64,000 nucleotides of DNA from Acinetobacter pittii (GCF_034064985.1 NZ_CP139249.1:496001-560000); one strand, 5' to 3'; shown: positions 50,071 through 63,935, counted from the first letter of the stretch. Numbers and translations: made by a program. Notes: generated by a model not told the origin, from the letters alone.

Positions 50071-51696
50071 TTACATAAATCCTTCAAGTGGCAGCCATGA
50101 AAGAAATTTCATGCCTGCTTTTTGCCACCATTTCATCTCAGGTTCCTGTCTATAAATTACAGGACCATTCGGAGTTTCTTGCTGCCAATAAATATGGTTA
50201 TTAGTGTCGAGCTTTAATTTATAAGCATACTTATTCAAATTTTCATCCATTGTATGGTGAATCGTCTTAGCCAGCGATGGGCTATCTAAAATCACACCAA
50301 TTTCAGTATTTAAGTAAGCTGAGCGCGGATCAAAGTTAAATGAACCAATAAAAACCTGCTCATCTAATGCCATCAGTTTAGTATGCAAACTTGATCGGCT
50401 TAGCCCTTTCATATTTACTTTAGCTTTAGTGGCAAGCTCATCTGTATTTTTATTTAAATCTCTTTTATCTGGTGTTGGTAAAAATTCATAAAGTTGTACG
50501 CCGTTTTTAAGCAATTCTTTACGGTATTTTCCATAAAAGGCATGTACAACAGCAACGTCATTCGCCTTAAAAGAATTCGTTAAAACTCGAACTTCAACAC
50601 CCTCTTTAGCAAGCGTGCCTAAAATTTTGGCACCTTGTTTCTCAGGAATAAAATAAGCTGAGATTAAATCAACGTTACTTTCTGGTTTTTCCAAATGATT
50701 AATTAATTGGAAGTTGAGGTGTTCTTCCTTCTTAGCTTTTGATTTGATTTTATCGGGCGAGTCTTTTACAACTTCTGCTTTTACCCAATCGAATTGAATA
50801 TTGCGATTTAACCATTGATCAAATGCATGAGATTTTGACGTTAAGTTTAGAAAGTTTTGAACGGTAGCTTGTTGGTAGTGCGCTTCAAGCTGCTCTTTTA
50901 ATCCTTCATAGCGTAATCGGTGTTGCTCAGGACTTACAATACTTTGAACTGAATATGCATATTCATGATTCCAGTAATCATCAAACGAATTTACGATATC
51001 ATCGACAGCAGCACCTACCAACATTACATCGACATCAGAAAACTGATAGCTATCGCTTACATTGTAATATTGATTGGTCATGTTGCGCCCGCCAATAAGG
51101 GCAACCTCATTGTCGGCAATAAAGCTTTTATTGTGCATACGACGATTAATACGTTTTAGATCAAGCACCATATCCATCGCACGATATTTGCGGAAACGAT
51201 AGGGATTAAAAAGCTTAACTTCAATATTTTTATGCTGAGAAAGGGCTAGTAAAATCCCTTCCATTTTTTTTGCATTATTGTCATCAATAAGAAGTCGGAC
51301 TTTTACACCTCGATCAGCTGCACGAATAATAGCGTGCAACGCTAAAGCACCAACTTTGTCATTATCCCAAATGTAATACTGTAAATCTAAAGTCTTTTCG
51401 GCTTTATCAATTAATCTGAGTCGGGCAGCTAGGGCCTCCAATGGATCATTTAGAACATGGAAACCCGTTAACTTAGGATTTTGTTGACGTAAAGGTGTAA
51501 TAATTTTGGCAAGTGAAGTCTCAGAAGTATCAATATCCTTGGCATATTGCACAGGCTCAACACCATGTTTTGGCAGAGTACTACATCCTGTCAAACCCAC
51601 AGCAAAACTTGAACATAGGACTATAGAGGCTTTTATCAAAAAGCCTTTAGCTTGTTGATTCGTTTGAAGCTGTTTGGAATGAAAGGATTGTGCCAT
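50071..51696 (-). CDS. Phospholipase D / cardiolipin synthase-like lipoprotein
   Basis: A 541-residue PLD-superfamily protein with two HKD motifs: HNKSFIADNEVALIGGRN in the first half and HTKLMALDEQVFIGSFNFDPRS in the second. It has an N-terminal signal and a lipobox (GLTGC, lipidation at C38), so it is likely an envelope lipoprotein. It resembles ClsC-type cardiolipin synthases and the lipoprotein PLDs reported in Acinetobacter. Which reaction it performs (phosphatidyl transfer or hydrolysis) cannot be read here. Confidence 0.88.
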   Translation of the reverse strand: MAQSFHSKQLQTNQQAKGFLIKASIVLCSSFAVGLTGCSTLPKHGVEPVQYAKDIDTSETSLAKIITPLRQQNPKLTGFHVLNDPLEALAARLRLIDKAEKTLDLQYYIWDNDKVGALALHAIIRAADRGVKVRLLIDDNNAKKMEGILLALSQHKNIEVKLFNPYRFRKYRAMDMVLDLKRINRRMHNKSFIADNEVALIGGRNMTNQYYNVSDSYQFSDVDVMLVGAAVDDIVNSFDDYWNHEYAYSVQSIVSPEQHRLRYEGLKEQLEAHYQQATVQNFLNLTSKSHAFDQWLNRNIQFDWVKAEVVKDSPDKIKSKAKKEEHLNFQLINHLEKPESNVDLISAYFIPEKQGAKILGTLAKEGVEVRVLTNSFKANDVAVVHAFYGKYRKELLKNGVQLYEFLPTPDKRDLNKNTDELATKAKVNMKGLSRSSLHTKLMALDEQVFIGSFNFDPRSAYLNTEIGVILDSPSLAKTIHHTMDENLNKYAYKLKLDTNNHIYWQQETPNGPVIYRQEPEMKWWQKAGMKFLSWLPLEGFM

Positions 51697-51802
51697 AATC
51701 AGTACATACGATAAGGTGAGCTAGAGTATAATTCGTGCATATTGAAAGATAAATATTGAATTTGATTACTAGCAATCAATATAAGATAAGTCGAGAGTCG
51801 TA

Positions 51803-52813
51803 ATGTGGAATCCAAATTCAATCATTTTTTGTTTTTACTTTATTTTTTCAATACTTGCTCTATGGGGAATTTCTGAGGCTTGGATTCATCAATCTCGAAC
51901 CGAGACGATTCATCCATTTAAAGCTTTTGTGCATTTACTCGCATTTTATCTCTCTTATCTACTTATTCCTCTCTGGTTTTTTAATTTATATGCTGCTTGG
52001 ATTGGTTACTACTCAATTCATCAAGGTATTTTTATCTTTTTCTTAAGTGGTGTTTTAATTTATGCCCGATTTATCGAGCCTCATCTAGTCCGTGTAGATA
52101 CTCATCAATATCGCCTAAATCCAGATCGTAGTTTTGATAAGCCAGTAAAAGTAGCTCTAATTGCAGATTTACATATTGGTTTATTTTCAGGGCATGAACG
52201 TCAGCTCAAAACCATAGTTAGAAAATTAAATGAACAGCAACCTGATTTAGTCGTTGTCGCTGGCGACTGGACATATGAGCCAGAAGATAGACTGATTGAA
52301 GAGTTAAGTGTTTTAAAAGAAATTCAGGCACCTGTATATTCGGTTCCGGGAAACCATGATGAGCAATATCCTGGCCCACCGATTCAACAATTATTAAAAG
52401 ATGCTCTATTTTATAATGAAGTCATTGATATCGAAGGAAAAATTGTTGATTTTGAAGAATTTCGCTTGATTGGTATTGGTGATCTCTGGGCAGGAAAAAC
52501 CGATATGCGTTCTATGCCAGATTTCCCCCAAGACAAGCCTTGGTTAATTTTGTCTCATAATCCAGATACGGTTGACATGGTACCTAAATTACCGAGTCGA
52601 CCATTAATGTTATCTGGGCATACTCATGGTGGGCAGGTGGAGCTCCCATGGCTGACTAACTATATTATGAAAAAAGTATCAATTTTAGGTCACAAACGTG
52701 GATTTTACTCTCACGAACATGCGGATGTTTTTGTTACCGTTGGCACAGGAATGGTCGGAATCCCTTTACGTTTCAGAGTGCCACCGACCATTGATATTAT
52801 TGAGCTAGTTTAA
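51803..52813 (+). CDS. Membrane-anchored metallophosphoesterase (YkuE-like)
   Basis: A 336-residue protein with three N-terminal membrane segments (to about residue 90) and a calcineurin-like phosphoesterase domain. All metal motifs are present: ADLHIGLFSG, VVAGDWTYE, VPGNHDEQYPG, LSHNPDTVD and SGHTHGGQVELP. YkuE-type relatives act on lipid or cell-wall linked phosphates at the membrane; the substrate here is unknown. It is divergent from the PLD gene and followed by a bidirectional terminator. Confidence 0.9.
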   Translation: MWNPNSIIFCFYFIFSILALWGISEAWIHQSRTETIHPFKAFVHLLAFYLSYLLIPLWFFNLYAAWIGYYSIHQGIFIFFLSGVLIYARFIEPHLVRVDTHQYRLNPDRSFDKPVKVALIADLHIGLFSGHERQLKTIVRKLNEQQPDLVVVAGDWTYEPEDRLIEELSVLKEIQAPVYSVPGNHDEQYPGPPIQQLLKDALFYNEVIDIEGKIVDFEEFRLIGIGDLWAGKTDMRSMPDFPQDKPWLILSHNPDTVDMVPKLPSRPLMLSGHTHGGQVELPWLTNYIMKKVSILGHKRGFYSHEHADVFVTVGTGMVGIPLRFRVPPTIDIIELV

Positions 52814-52816
52814 AAT

Positions 52817-52847
52817 AAAAAGCCAATCACGTAGGATTGGCTTTTTT
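52817..52847. terminator. Bidirectional terminator (phosphoesterase / yfi-like operon)
   Basis: The hairpin AGCCAATC / GATTGGCT with A- and T-runs lies between convergent genes, so it ends both transcripts. Confidence 0.85.
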
Positions 52848-52862
52848 ATGAATTAAATTTAC

Positions 52863-53342
52863 TTATGGAATAACGATAATGGCAACACGTCGGTTAATTG
52901 CACGATTTTCATTGGTTGTATTTGGAACATAAGGTTGTGTTGAACCACGACCAATCACATAAATATTTTCTTTTTTGAATCCGCGAGCTAAGAAAAGGTT
53001 TGCTACACTTTGTGCACGTTCTTCAGATAGCTTCTGATTATAGGTAGCATCACCAACATCATCAGTGTGACCAACAATCTTTAATTTATTCAGATCATAT
53101 TTATTCAATTGATTGGCTAGACGTACTAACTCAGCTTCATGACTTTGTTTTAACTCTGCATTATTAAAGTCAAATAACAAACGTTCTGGTAAACCTAAAG
53201 TCCATCCCTCATCAGTAAGAACGAAACCTTCTTTTTTGAGCAATTTTACTTGACGATATTTTAATGGTCCAAAACTCAGGCACCCTGCAAGAGTAATGCA
53301 TAGCAATGCAATAAAGGAGAGTTTTAAAGATCTTGTATTCAT
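52863..53342 (-). CDS. OmpA-like lipoprotein, YfiB type
   Basis: A 159-residue outer-membrane lipoprotein: signal peptide, lipobox LAGC (lipidation at C21), a linker of about 25 residues, then an OmpA/Pal-like peptidoglycan-binding domain. The domain holds LLFDFNNAELKQSHEAELVRLANQL, KIVGHTDDVGDATYNQKLSEERAQSVANLFLARGF and NRAINRRVAIIV. Size and design match YfiB of Pseudomonas, which sequesters YfiR at the outer membrane. It is the third gene of the operon, 14 bases after the GGDEF gene, which supports this reading. Confidence 0.85.
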   Translation of the reverse strand: MNTRSLKLSFIALLCITLAGCLSFGPLKYRQVKLLKKEGFVLTDEGWTLGLPERLLFDFNNAELKQSHEAELVRLANQLNKYDLNKLKIVGHTDDVGDATYNQKLSEERAQSVANLFLARGFKKENIYVIGRGSTQPYVPNTTNENRAINRRVAIIVIP

Positions 53343-53356
53343 AGATTAGCCTAAAT

Positions 53357-54580
53357 TTATTTTTCAGGTTTATAGATAAACCAGTGTTCATCCGAATTTT
53401 TAGCCTTATACATTGCTTGATCTGCTTGCATAATGAAATCTTCGGGGCTAGATGCAAATTGTGATAAAGCAATACCTACACTAAAACTGAAGTAAATCGT
53501 TTGACCATTCAGATGCAAAGGTTCTTTACAGCTTTCGAGTAAATTTTCAGCAATAGATATTAAATGATCAGCATGACTAATGGAATGCAAAATGACAGCA
53601 AATTCGTCGCCACCTAACCGAGCAATAAAATCTTGATGACGTAGACGAGTTTGCAGTCGATTCGCCATTTCTTTTAAAACTTTATCTCCAGCTAAATGGC
53701 CAAATTGGTCATTAATCGACTTGAAGTTGTTGTTATCTATAAATAATAAAGCAGACTTATTGTCGAAACCTTTATCTTCAAACATGTCTAAAAGTATTTG
53801 ATAAAAATAATGTCTATTAGGCAATAAGGTAAGCTGGTCGTGATGAGCCTGAAAGGATAATTTACGATTTTCCTTTTGTAGCTGATTATCCCATATCTGA
53901 ATTTCTTCAAGTAACTCGTTAAAAACGGTATTTAAATCTTGAAATTCTTTAATTCGATTATAAGGGAAACGAAGATTATAAGCTTTTTGTTCACTTACAA
54001 TTTGAGCAATATTAGTAAGTGGATAAATAGCCTGCATAATTTGACGATACGTTAAGTTTACTGACCACCACAAAGCGCAAACAATAAACAACATCGCTAT
54101 CGCAAGCCCGACCATAATCATTTTGAGGAACTGCAATATTTTTTCAGAACTACCAAAAAGTGTGAGTTCACCTACATTTTGTTCATGGTGATAAATTGTA
54201 AGATGAACAGGCTCATTTAAAAACCAATGATCAAACCAGCCTTCTAAAATTGACGTTTGACTTGATAATTTAAAACTTTGGGCAATTAAATGATGTTCAG
54301 AATCATAAATATGAATAGTACGAATTGAATGGTCATTCGTATACTCATTTAAAATTTGCTCTATGGTAATTTTATCATTAAACACCACAGCGGGCTGGAT
54401 ACGCTCTAATAGCGTATGGCTAAGCAATTGCAAATTTTGTTTAGCGTAAGTTTCCATTGTAAAAACAGAAATTGATACAAACGTAAAAGAGCAAATAAAA
54501 AAGGTGATAGCAAAAATAGTAAATTGAGATTTTCTAAATAATGCATGCAGTGAAGTGGATTGATACAACTTTGATATCAT
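53357..54580 (-). CDS. Membrane diguanylate cyclase, YfiN type
   Basis: A 407-residue protein. It has membrane segment 1 (about 20-42), a periplasmic CHASE8-like sensor (43-150), membrane segment 2 (152-172), a HAMP-like linker, and a GGDEF domain (about 240-405). The active site GGDEF is intact at 323-327, and the product-inhibition site RHQD (314-317) lies exactly five residues before it, so it should make c-di-GMP with feedback inhibition. The layout equals YfiN/TpbB of Pseudomonas and DgcN of E. coli. The TAAGGAT ribosome site is strong. It starts 5 bases after the YfiR-like gene. Confidence 0.9.
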   Translation of the reverse strand: MISKLYQSTSLHALFRKSQFTIFAITFFICSFTFVSISVFTMETYAKQNLQLLSHTLLERIQPAVVFNDKITIEQILNEYTNDHSIRTIHIYDSEHHLIAQSFKLSSQTSILEGWFDHWFLNEPVHLTIYHHEQNVGELTLFGSSEKILQFLKMIMVGLAIAMLFIVCALWWSVNLTYRQIMQAIYPLTNIAQIVSEQKAYNLRFPYNRIKEFQDLNTVFNELLEEIQIWDNQLQKENRKLSFQAHHDQLTLLPNRHYFYQILLDMFEDKGFDNKSALLFIDNNNFKSINDQFGHLAGDKVLKEMANRLQTRLRHQDFIARLGGDEFAVILHSISHADHLISIAENLLESCKEPLHLNGQTIYFSFSVGIALSQFASSPEDFIMQADQAMYKAKNSDEHWFIYKPEK

Positions 54581-54585
54581 TATCC

Positions 54586-55089
54586 TTACTCCGCATTCTT
54601 AGCCAAGAGTAATACTCTCGGATCAATATGAACTTTGGAGTGACTTAAAGCGTCTAAGTTAACTTTAAAGGTAGTGTAATTATTCTGATTATATAAACAA
54701 AAGATACTTCCTATTTCGCACTCTGGATTATTAATGCTTAAAGAAAGTAAAGAATGATAAGGATAATTTTGAATAAGATTCTGTTGTTGCTGGGGAGACG
54801 TAGTAGAAAAATAAACAGCCTGACAATGTGATCGAGCAAAATCTTTCGCATTTACAGTTTGAACACGATAATTATAAGACATTTGCTGGATATAAGATTG
54901 AAAAGTAGATGTGATTGAAGGGTTATCAATAACACAAAGAGTAGGCGTGTTTACATTCTCCCATTTACTGTAGCTTAGAATAGATAAAGTAAGCACATAG
55001 AAGTTATGTTTTGAATTGGCATAGCAAGGCGCACTCGTAGCAAACACTACAAGTATGCAAACAAATACTTTTTTAGCGAACTGCCACAT
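54586..55089 (-). CDS. Periplasmic YfiR-like (DUF4154) repressor of the cyclase
   Basis: A 167-residue protein with a signal peptide (cleavage after about residue 24, PCYANS). It fits the YfiR/DUF4154 fold: ILSYSKWENVNTPTLCVID near the start, then CQAVYFST, and KVNLDALSHSKVHIDPRVLLLAK at the end. The four mature cysteines C52, C89, C124 and C131 have spacings 37 and 7, close to the two disulfide pairs of P. aeruginosa YfiR (C71-C110 and C145-C152). It is the first gene of the operon; in Pseudomonas YfiR binds and holds YfiN inactive. Similarity is low, so the call rests on fold, cysteines and operon order. Confidence 0.75.
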   Translation of the reverse strand: MWQFAKKVFVCILVVFATSAPCYANSKHNFYVLTLSILSYSKWENVNTPTLCVIDNPSITSTFQSYIQQMSYNYRVQTVNAKDFARSHCQAVYFSTTSPQQQQNLIQNYPYHSLLSLSINNPECEIGSIFCLYNQNNYTTFKVNLDALSHSKVHIDPRVLLLAKNAE

Positions 55090-55228
55090 GATGAGTTAAT
55101 GCCAAACTATTGCACGAATAATCTATTCTACATGAAGTTGATAACGTAAAAAAAGTTTAATATCTCATCTAAAAGTGACCAAAAAGCCTAAAAAGTAGAC
55201 AAGTGATAATATTAAATGAAAAAAGGGG

Positions 55229-55256
55229 TTGCAAAGGGGATGAGATGGTCTATAAT
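55229..55256 (+). promoter_or_regulatory. rRNA operon promoter, copy 2
   Basis: TTGCAA and TATAAT are 16 bases apart, as in copy 1. The spacer differs by one base (G at 55239 against A at 22791), and upstream sequence is unrelated apart from its A-rich character. Confidence 0.75.
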
Positions 55257-55630
55257 GCACATCCATCGGCGGTGATGTAGATAGAAACTTGTTGAAAAAC
55301 AGTTACTTGTGATTAGATTGGTTGCTTTAAGTGATGAATTTGATGGTAAGTTGGTTTTGAGAATAAGTTTTAAAAATATCGAAATTACCTGTTGACTTTT
55401 AAGAGATTAAGAGTAATATAGCCGACCTAGCTTGCTGGTGACGAACCAGGAAGAAGATCATTAAGAGAATTGAAGAACAACTTGTGTGGATTTTTACTGA
55501 TTGATTAATCGAAATAATTTTCATTGATTGATTGGTTTAAATTACTCGAAGTTTATTTGAGCGAAATTTAAGTCAGTAATTGATGAGCCAGAATTGGCAC
55601 CTTGTCTTTAATAAGGTGCAAAATGATTTT

Positions 55631-57167
<1,537 letters not shown>

Positions 57168-57226
57168 ACGAAAGATTGACGATTGGTAAGAATCCACAAC
57201 AAGTTGTTCTTCATAGATGTATCTGA

Positions 57227-57303
<77 letters not shown>

Positions 57304-57358
57304 TGACTTTGACTAGTTGAAGTTATAGATAAAAGATACATGACTGATGATGTAAGCT

Positions 57359-57434
57359 GGGGACTTAGCTTAGTTGGTAGAGCGCCTGCTTTGCACGCAG
57401 GAGGTCAGGAGTTCGACTCTCCTAGTCTCCACCA
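57359..57434 (+). tRNA. tRNA-Ala (anticodon TGC), copy 2
   Basis: Same 76-nt cloverleaf as copy 1, with loop TTTGCAC and encoded CCA. The 361-base spacer that follows (57435-57795) holds no gene. Confidence 0.97.
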
Positions 57435-57795
57435 GAACTTAAGAGAAGTTCGGATTACAGAAATTAGTAAATAGAGATTTTAAGATCTTGGTTTATTAAC
57501 TTCTGTGATTTAAGTATCACGGTATTAAGCATGACCTGACGAAGGCATGTTTATTCATTAACAGATTGGCAAAATTGAGTCTGAAATAAATTGTTCACTC
57601 AATAACAAAAAGAGAGGAAGTAATTCTGATCTTGGAGTTGATTGAGAACTAGCAAATTAACTGAATCAAGCGTTTTGGTATATGAATTTAGATTGAAGCT
57701 GTACAGTGTTTAAGTACACAGACAACAGATAGTAGCGATGAAGAATCGCACGGACAACACTCACTTGTAGGTGTTGACGACTGTTTGGGGTTGTA

Positions 57796-60687
<2,892 letters not shown>

Positions 60688-60870
60688 ACAACACCCAAGC
60701 AGTTGTATGTGAAGCATCAATCGATTCATAAACATGCAAAGCAACTTGATTTAGTTAAACGCTTAGCTAAAATGAACAAAATCAGATTCAATCAGCCCGT
60801 CTGTAAAGATTTGGAAAACGCAACGTATCACACAGTGAATAAAACGAAGCAAGTATCCATAAACAGTTGT

Positions 60871-60985
60871 GCTGGCGACCATAGCAAGAGTGAACCACCT
60901 GATCCCTTCCCGAACTCAGAAGTGAAACCTCTTAGCGCTGATGGTAGTGTGGGGTTACCCATGTGAGAGTAAGTCATCGCCAGCT
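60871..60985 (+). rRNA. 5S ribosomal RNA, copy 2
   Basis: Same as copy 1, with terminal pairing GCTGGCGA / TCGCCAGC. Confidence 0.95.
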
Positions 60986-60994
60986 CATTATTCT

Positions 60995-61030
60995 AAACAC
61001 CCCCGTTCCAATGAATGGGGGTGTTTTTTT
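60995..61030 (+). terminator. rRNA operon terminator, copy 2
   Basis: AACACCCCC / GGGGGTGTT hairpin followed by seven T. Identity with copy 1 stops two bases later. Confidence 0.9.
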
Positions 61031-61171
61031 ATTATCAGAAAAATAATTAAAAATCTAAATTAGATTTATGGATTTAAATCTTTAAATTTAATAAAAAATA
61101 TAGATAGAGTAATTAATGAGAAGAAATAGAGAAGAGCCAACTTTTATTAAAAATGGTTCTTCTAAAGTCGA

Positions 61172-62551
61172 TTATTTCAGTTGTCTACGTGCATGCTTTA
61201 GAGCAGTTCGAAGACCTTCTTCTAAAGTCGGGTGATAAAAGGGTTTCTCTAGAATATCATTTAGCGTTAATTCTTCACCGATTATCCAGCTTAATAAATG
61301 GGCCATATGTTCAGTTGCTTCTGTAAATAGCTCAGCACCTAGAAGCTTTTGGCTTTCCCGTTCTATATAAACTTCAATAGCACCTTTATTTTTTCCAAGA
61401 ACAATAGCTCTTCCTTGTCGTTCATAAGAGGCTTCACCTGTAATAAAGTCTATACCTTCGTCTTTTAGCTGCTTATAACTTTGCCCTACAATCGCCATTT
61501 CAGGATGACTAAAGACAATTCCTAATGGAGTAAGCGTCTTAACTGAGTTAACTTGTGGATAATTTAAACAGTTATAAACAACTTTTTTACCTTCATGTGC
61601 TGCTTCATGTTGTAGTGGCGTTGAGGTGTAAGCGTCACCGACAACAAAAATTGAATATGTATCTAGCTGCTTAGTTTTAGCATTTACAGGTAATAACTTA
61701 ATATCTTTGAATGAATTATCGATATTTTCTAGTTTTAAAGTATCAATTAAACTTGTACGGCCGGTTGCAGCTAAAACATATTCAACCTCGAGAGTTTTCT
61801 GTTCTTCATCAACTTGGTAAGTTAATAAAGCGTTTTCATCACTGTATTTAACTTCATTTGGCAGAGTTTCGAATAGAATTTTCAACTCTTTACCTAGCTC
61901 TTTCTGTGCAAGTTGTTGAAGCTTAGCGCTAGTAAGTACTCCAATTCTTTTACTACGAGCGAAGATTGTAGTTTCTACGCCTAAACGATGCATTGCTTGA
62001 GCAATTTCAAGGGCAATCACACCACTACCAATGACAGCAATAGATTTAGGCAGGGTTTTTAACTCAAATATTTGATCTGTAGTTATAAGCCGTTTACCAA
62101 GTTCTTCCTTCCAGGTTTGATCATAATTAGGAGTTGAACCGACAGCGAGAATAAAACTTTTTGATTGGTATTGTTGCCCATTAACTTCTACAGTTTGTGA
62201 ATCAATAAAATGTGCTTTACCAGAAATTTTATGTTCTGCAGGCCATTGTTCTACATCTTTTAATGTTGCTTGTGTAAAACGATCACGTAAAGTTTGTACG
62301 TGCTGCATTACTTGATCTGTATTAATTTTTGCAGATACATCCAAAGCAACCTCTCGAGCATTTTGGATGTCAAACATACGGTTTGCTGTAGAGATGAGAA
62401 CTTTACTTGGCATGCAGCCTACACGAGCACAAGTGGTATCCCATGGTCCATCATTTATAATTAAAATATTATTGGTATGTTTAACGGCTTCTTTATATGC
62501 GCTAATACCCGCAGTACCTGCGCCAATGATAATAATATCGAACATTGTCAT
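61172..62551 (-). CDS. Dihydrolipoamide dehydrogenase-like flavoprotein disulfide reductase
   Basis: A 459-residue class I pyridine nucleotide-disulfide oxidoreductase. The FAD motif is GAGTAG (10-15). The redox disulfide is C41 and C46 in TTCARVGCMPSK, where dihydrolipoamide dehydrogenases usually have GGTCLNVGCIPSK. The NAD(P) motif is IGSGVIALEIAQAM, the second FAD motif is VVGDAY, and the C-terminal active-site His-Glu lies in HPTLEEGL. No 2-oxoacid dehydrogenase E1/E2 genes adjoin it. It may be a general dihydrolipoamide or disulfide reductase; the substrate is open. Confidence 0.85.
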   Translation of the reverse strand: MTMFDIIIIGAGTAGISAYKEAVKHTNNILIINDGPWDTTCARVGCMPSKVLISTANRMFDIQNAREVALDVSAKINTDQVMQHVQTLRDRFTQATLKDVEQWPAEHKISGKAHFIDSQTVEVNGQQYQSKSFILAVGSTPNYDQTWKEELGKRLITTDQIFELKTLPKSIAVIGSGVIALEIAQAMHRLGVETTIFARSKRIGVLTSAKLQQLAQKELGKELKILFETLPNEVKYSDENALLTYQVDEEQKTLEVEYVLAATGRTSLIDTLKLENIDNSFKDIKLLPVNAKTKQLDTYSIFVVGDAYTSTPLQHEAAHEGKKVVYNCLNYPQVNSVKTLTPLGIVFSHPEMAIVGQSYKQLKDEGIDFITGEASYERQGRAIVLGKNKGAIEVYIERESQKLLGAELFTEATEHMAHLLSWIIGEELTLNDILEKPFYHPTLEEGLRTALKHARRQLK

Positions 62552-62584
62552 TAAGCTATTTTAATAGATATTTAGAATATATAG

Positions 62585-62609
62585 AAAAACCCTCTTGAAC
62601 AGAGGGTTT
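62585..62609 (-). terminator. Terminator of the lipoprotein gene
   Basis: The hairpin AAACCCTCT / AGAGGGTTT is followed by a T-run on the minus strand, just after the lipoprotein stop codon. Confidence 0.8.
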
Positions 62610-62627
62610 GGCTCTAATTATTTAGCT

Positions 62628-63824
62628 TTAAAATGTAAATTTTTGCATAAAAGGTGTTTTTAAAGTGGTTGAAAAAGTTCCATTTTGATTAATAGATTGA
62701 CCTTCAATACTTATACCATTAATGACATGTTTAAAGTTTAATGTAGTTCCATTCGGAGACTGTTTAAAAGTGAAAATATTTGGTCCTTCTAAATAAATAC
62801 TGCCATTAAATTTTTGTGCATTCGTGGTTGGAGATTGATTCTCAACGCGACTTCCTTCAATACCAGTAATACTTGGTAAGCTCAATACTTGACTACCACT
62901 GAGTTTCACTTGATATGTCGCATTGTTCGGATTGCCTGAAGTAGAATTCACAATAAATGAAATTGGCTCTGCAAAAGGAACATTTGGGTTGTCATTGATA
63001 AGTACGTTGAAACCAGAACCACTTTGAACTACGTAGAGATCACCATCAGTTGATGTATTATCTTTATATACACTCATTGCACCAGTAGTAACTTCTTTTT
63101 CAGTCGGTTGACCTGTATCTGGATCTTGAACAATAGTCGATGTAGTGATTTTATAATCACTTGTTGTTGAATTAATTAATACGAATCTTTTTTGCTTAGT
63201 TTGTTCAAGTCCCCATGACTGTTGGAATGGATACGCAAAGGCTCCAGTAATTGTTACATCTTGGAAGTTTTTATCATTATTTTCATTTTGAAAAATATAA
63301 ATTCTGGTATTTGATTGATAATCCTCTAAATTTGGAGATATATTGTCATTCGCTAGTTTAATATTTTTTAAATCATCTGCCGTAATATCAAAGTCCCAAT
63401 CACTATATCCAGTGAGTAAACTTTTAATTTCTTCACCTTTAAATACATAACAGGCACGGTAGTCTGTAGTACTTTTAATAAAGCATTTATCACGATAGTG
63501 GTCGGAGTACTTGGTAAGATCTACTTTGCGAATATCTAAAGTTAATTTGAGTGGACCTTGAGCGAAGGTGTCTAGTGCGTGATCAATGTAACCTTTTGAT
63601 AATTTTTCATCGTTAAGATCATAGGCACCAAACAAATATTTTCCTTCTTGCTTTACGCTATTTAAAACAGAAGTAGCCAATTCTTGATCTGTTGAAGGTG
63701 TGGTTGGTGTTGTTGTAGAGCCAGAACTTGAATTTTGGTTATAGTAGCCATCACCGCCACCTCCACCACAAGCTGTCAAAAAAGCAGCCAAAGTAATCCC
63801 ACATACCCCATGAGTAAGTTTCAT
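62628..63824 (-). CDS. Unrecognised lipoprotein, 398 aa
   Basis: A secreted lipoprotein: signal peptide and lipobox LTAC with lipidation at C19, followed by five glycines and a Ser/Thr/Pro-rich linker to about residue 50. The rest is soluble and beta-rich with many Asn, Thr and Ser. Two cysteines (DKCFIKSTTDYRACYVF) may form a disulfide. I recognise no family. The frame begins with TTG at 63836; the second of two adjacent ATGs (63824) has GGGG six bases before it and is preferred. It is monocistronic with its own terminator. Confidence 0.75.
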   Translation of the reverse strand: MKLTHGVCGITLAAFLTACGGGGGDGYYNQNSSSGSTTTPTTPSTDQELATSVLNSVKQEGKYLFGAYDLNDEKLSKGYIDHALDTFAQGPLKLTLDIRKVDLTKYSDHYRDKCFIKSTTDYRACYVFKGEEIKSLLTGYSDWDFDITADDLKNIKLANDNISPNLEDYQSNTRIYIFQNENNDKNFQDVTITGAFAYPFQQSWGLEQTKQKRFVLINSTTSDYKITTSTIVQDPDTGQPTEKEVTTGAMSVYKDNTSTDGDLYVVQSGSGFNVLINDNPNVPFAEPISFIVNSTSGNPNNATYQVKLSGSQVLSLPSITGIEGSRVENQSPTTNAQKFNGSIYLEGPNIFTFKQSPNGTTLNFKHVINGISIEGQSINQNGTFSTTLKTPFMQKFTF

Positions 63825-63935
63825 CATTATCCCCAATTAAAATGATAAGTTATTTAAAATAATTTTTTAGATTTATAAAATAACATATATTTCATGAGGT
63901 TGCTCATGATATTTATAGACAGGGAAACTGATTAA

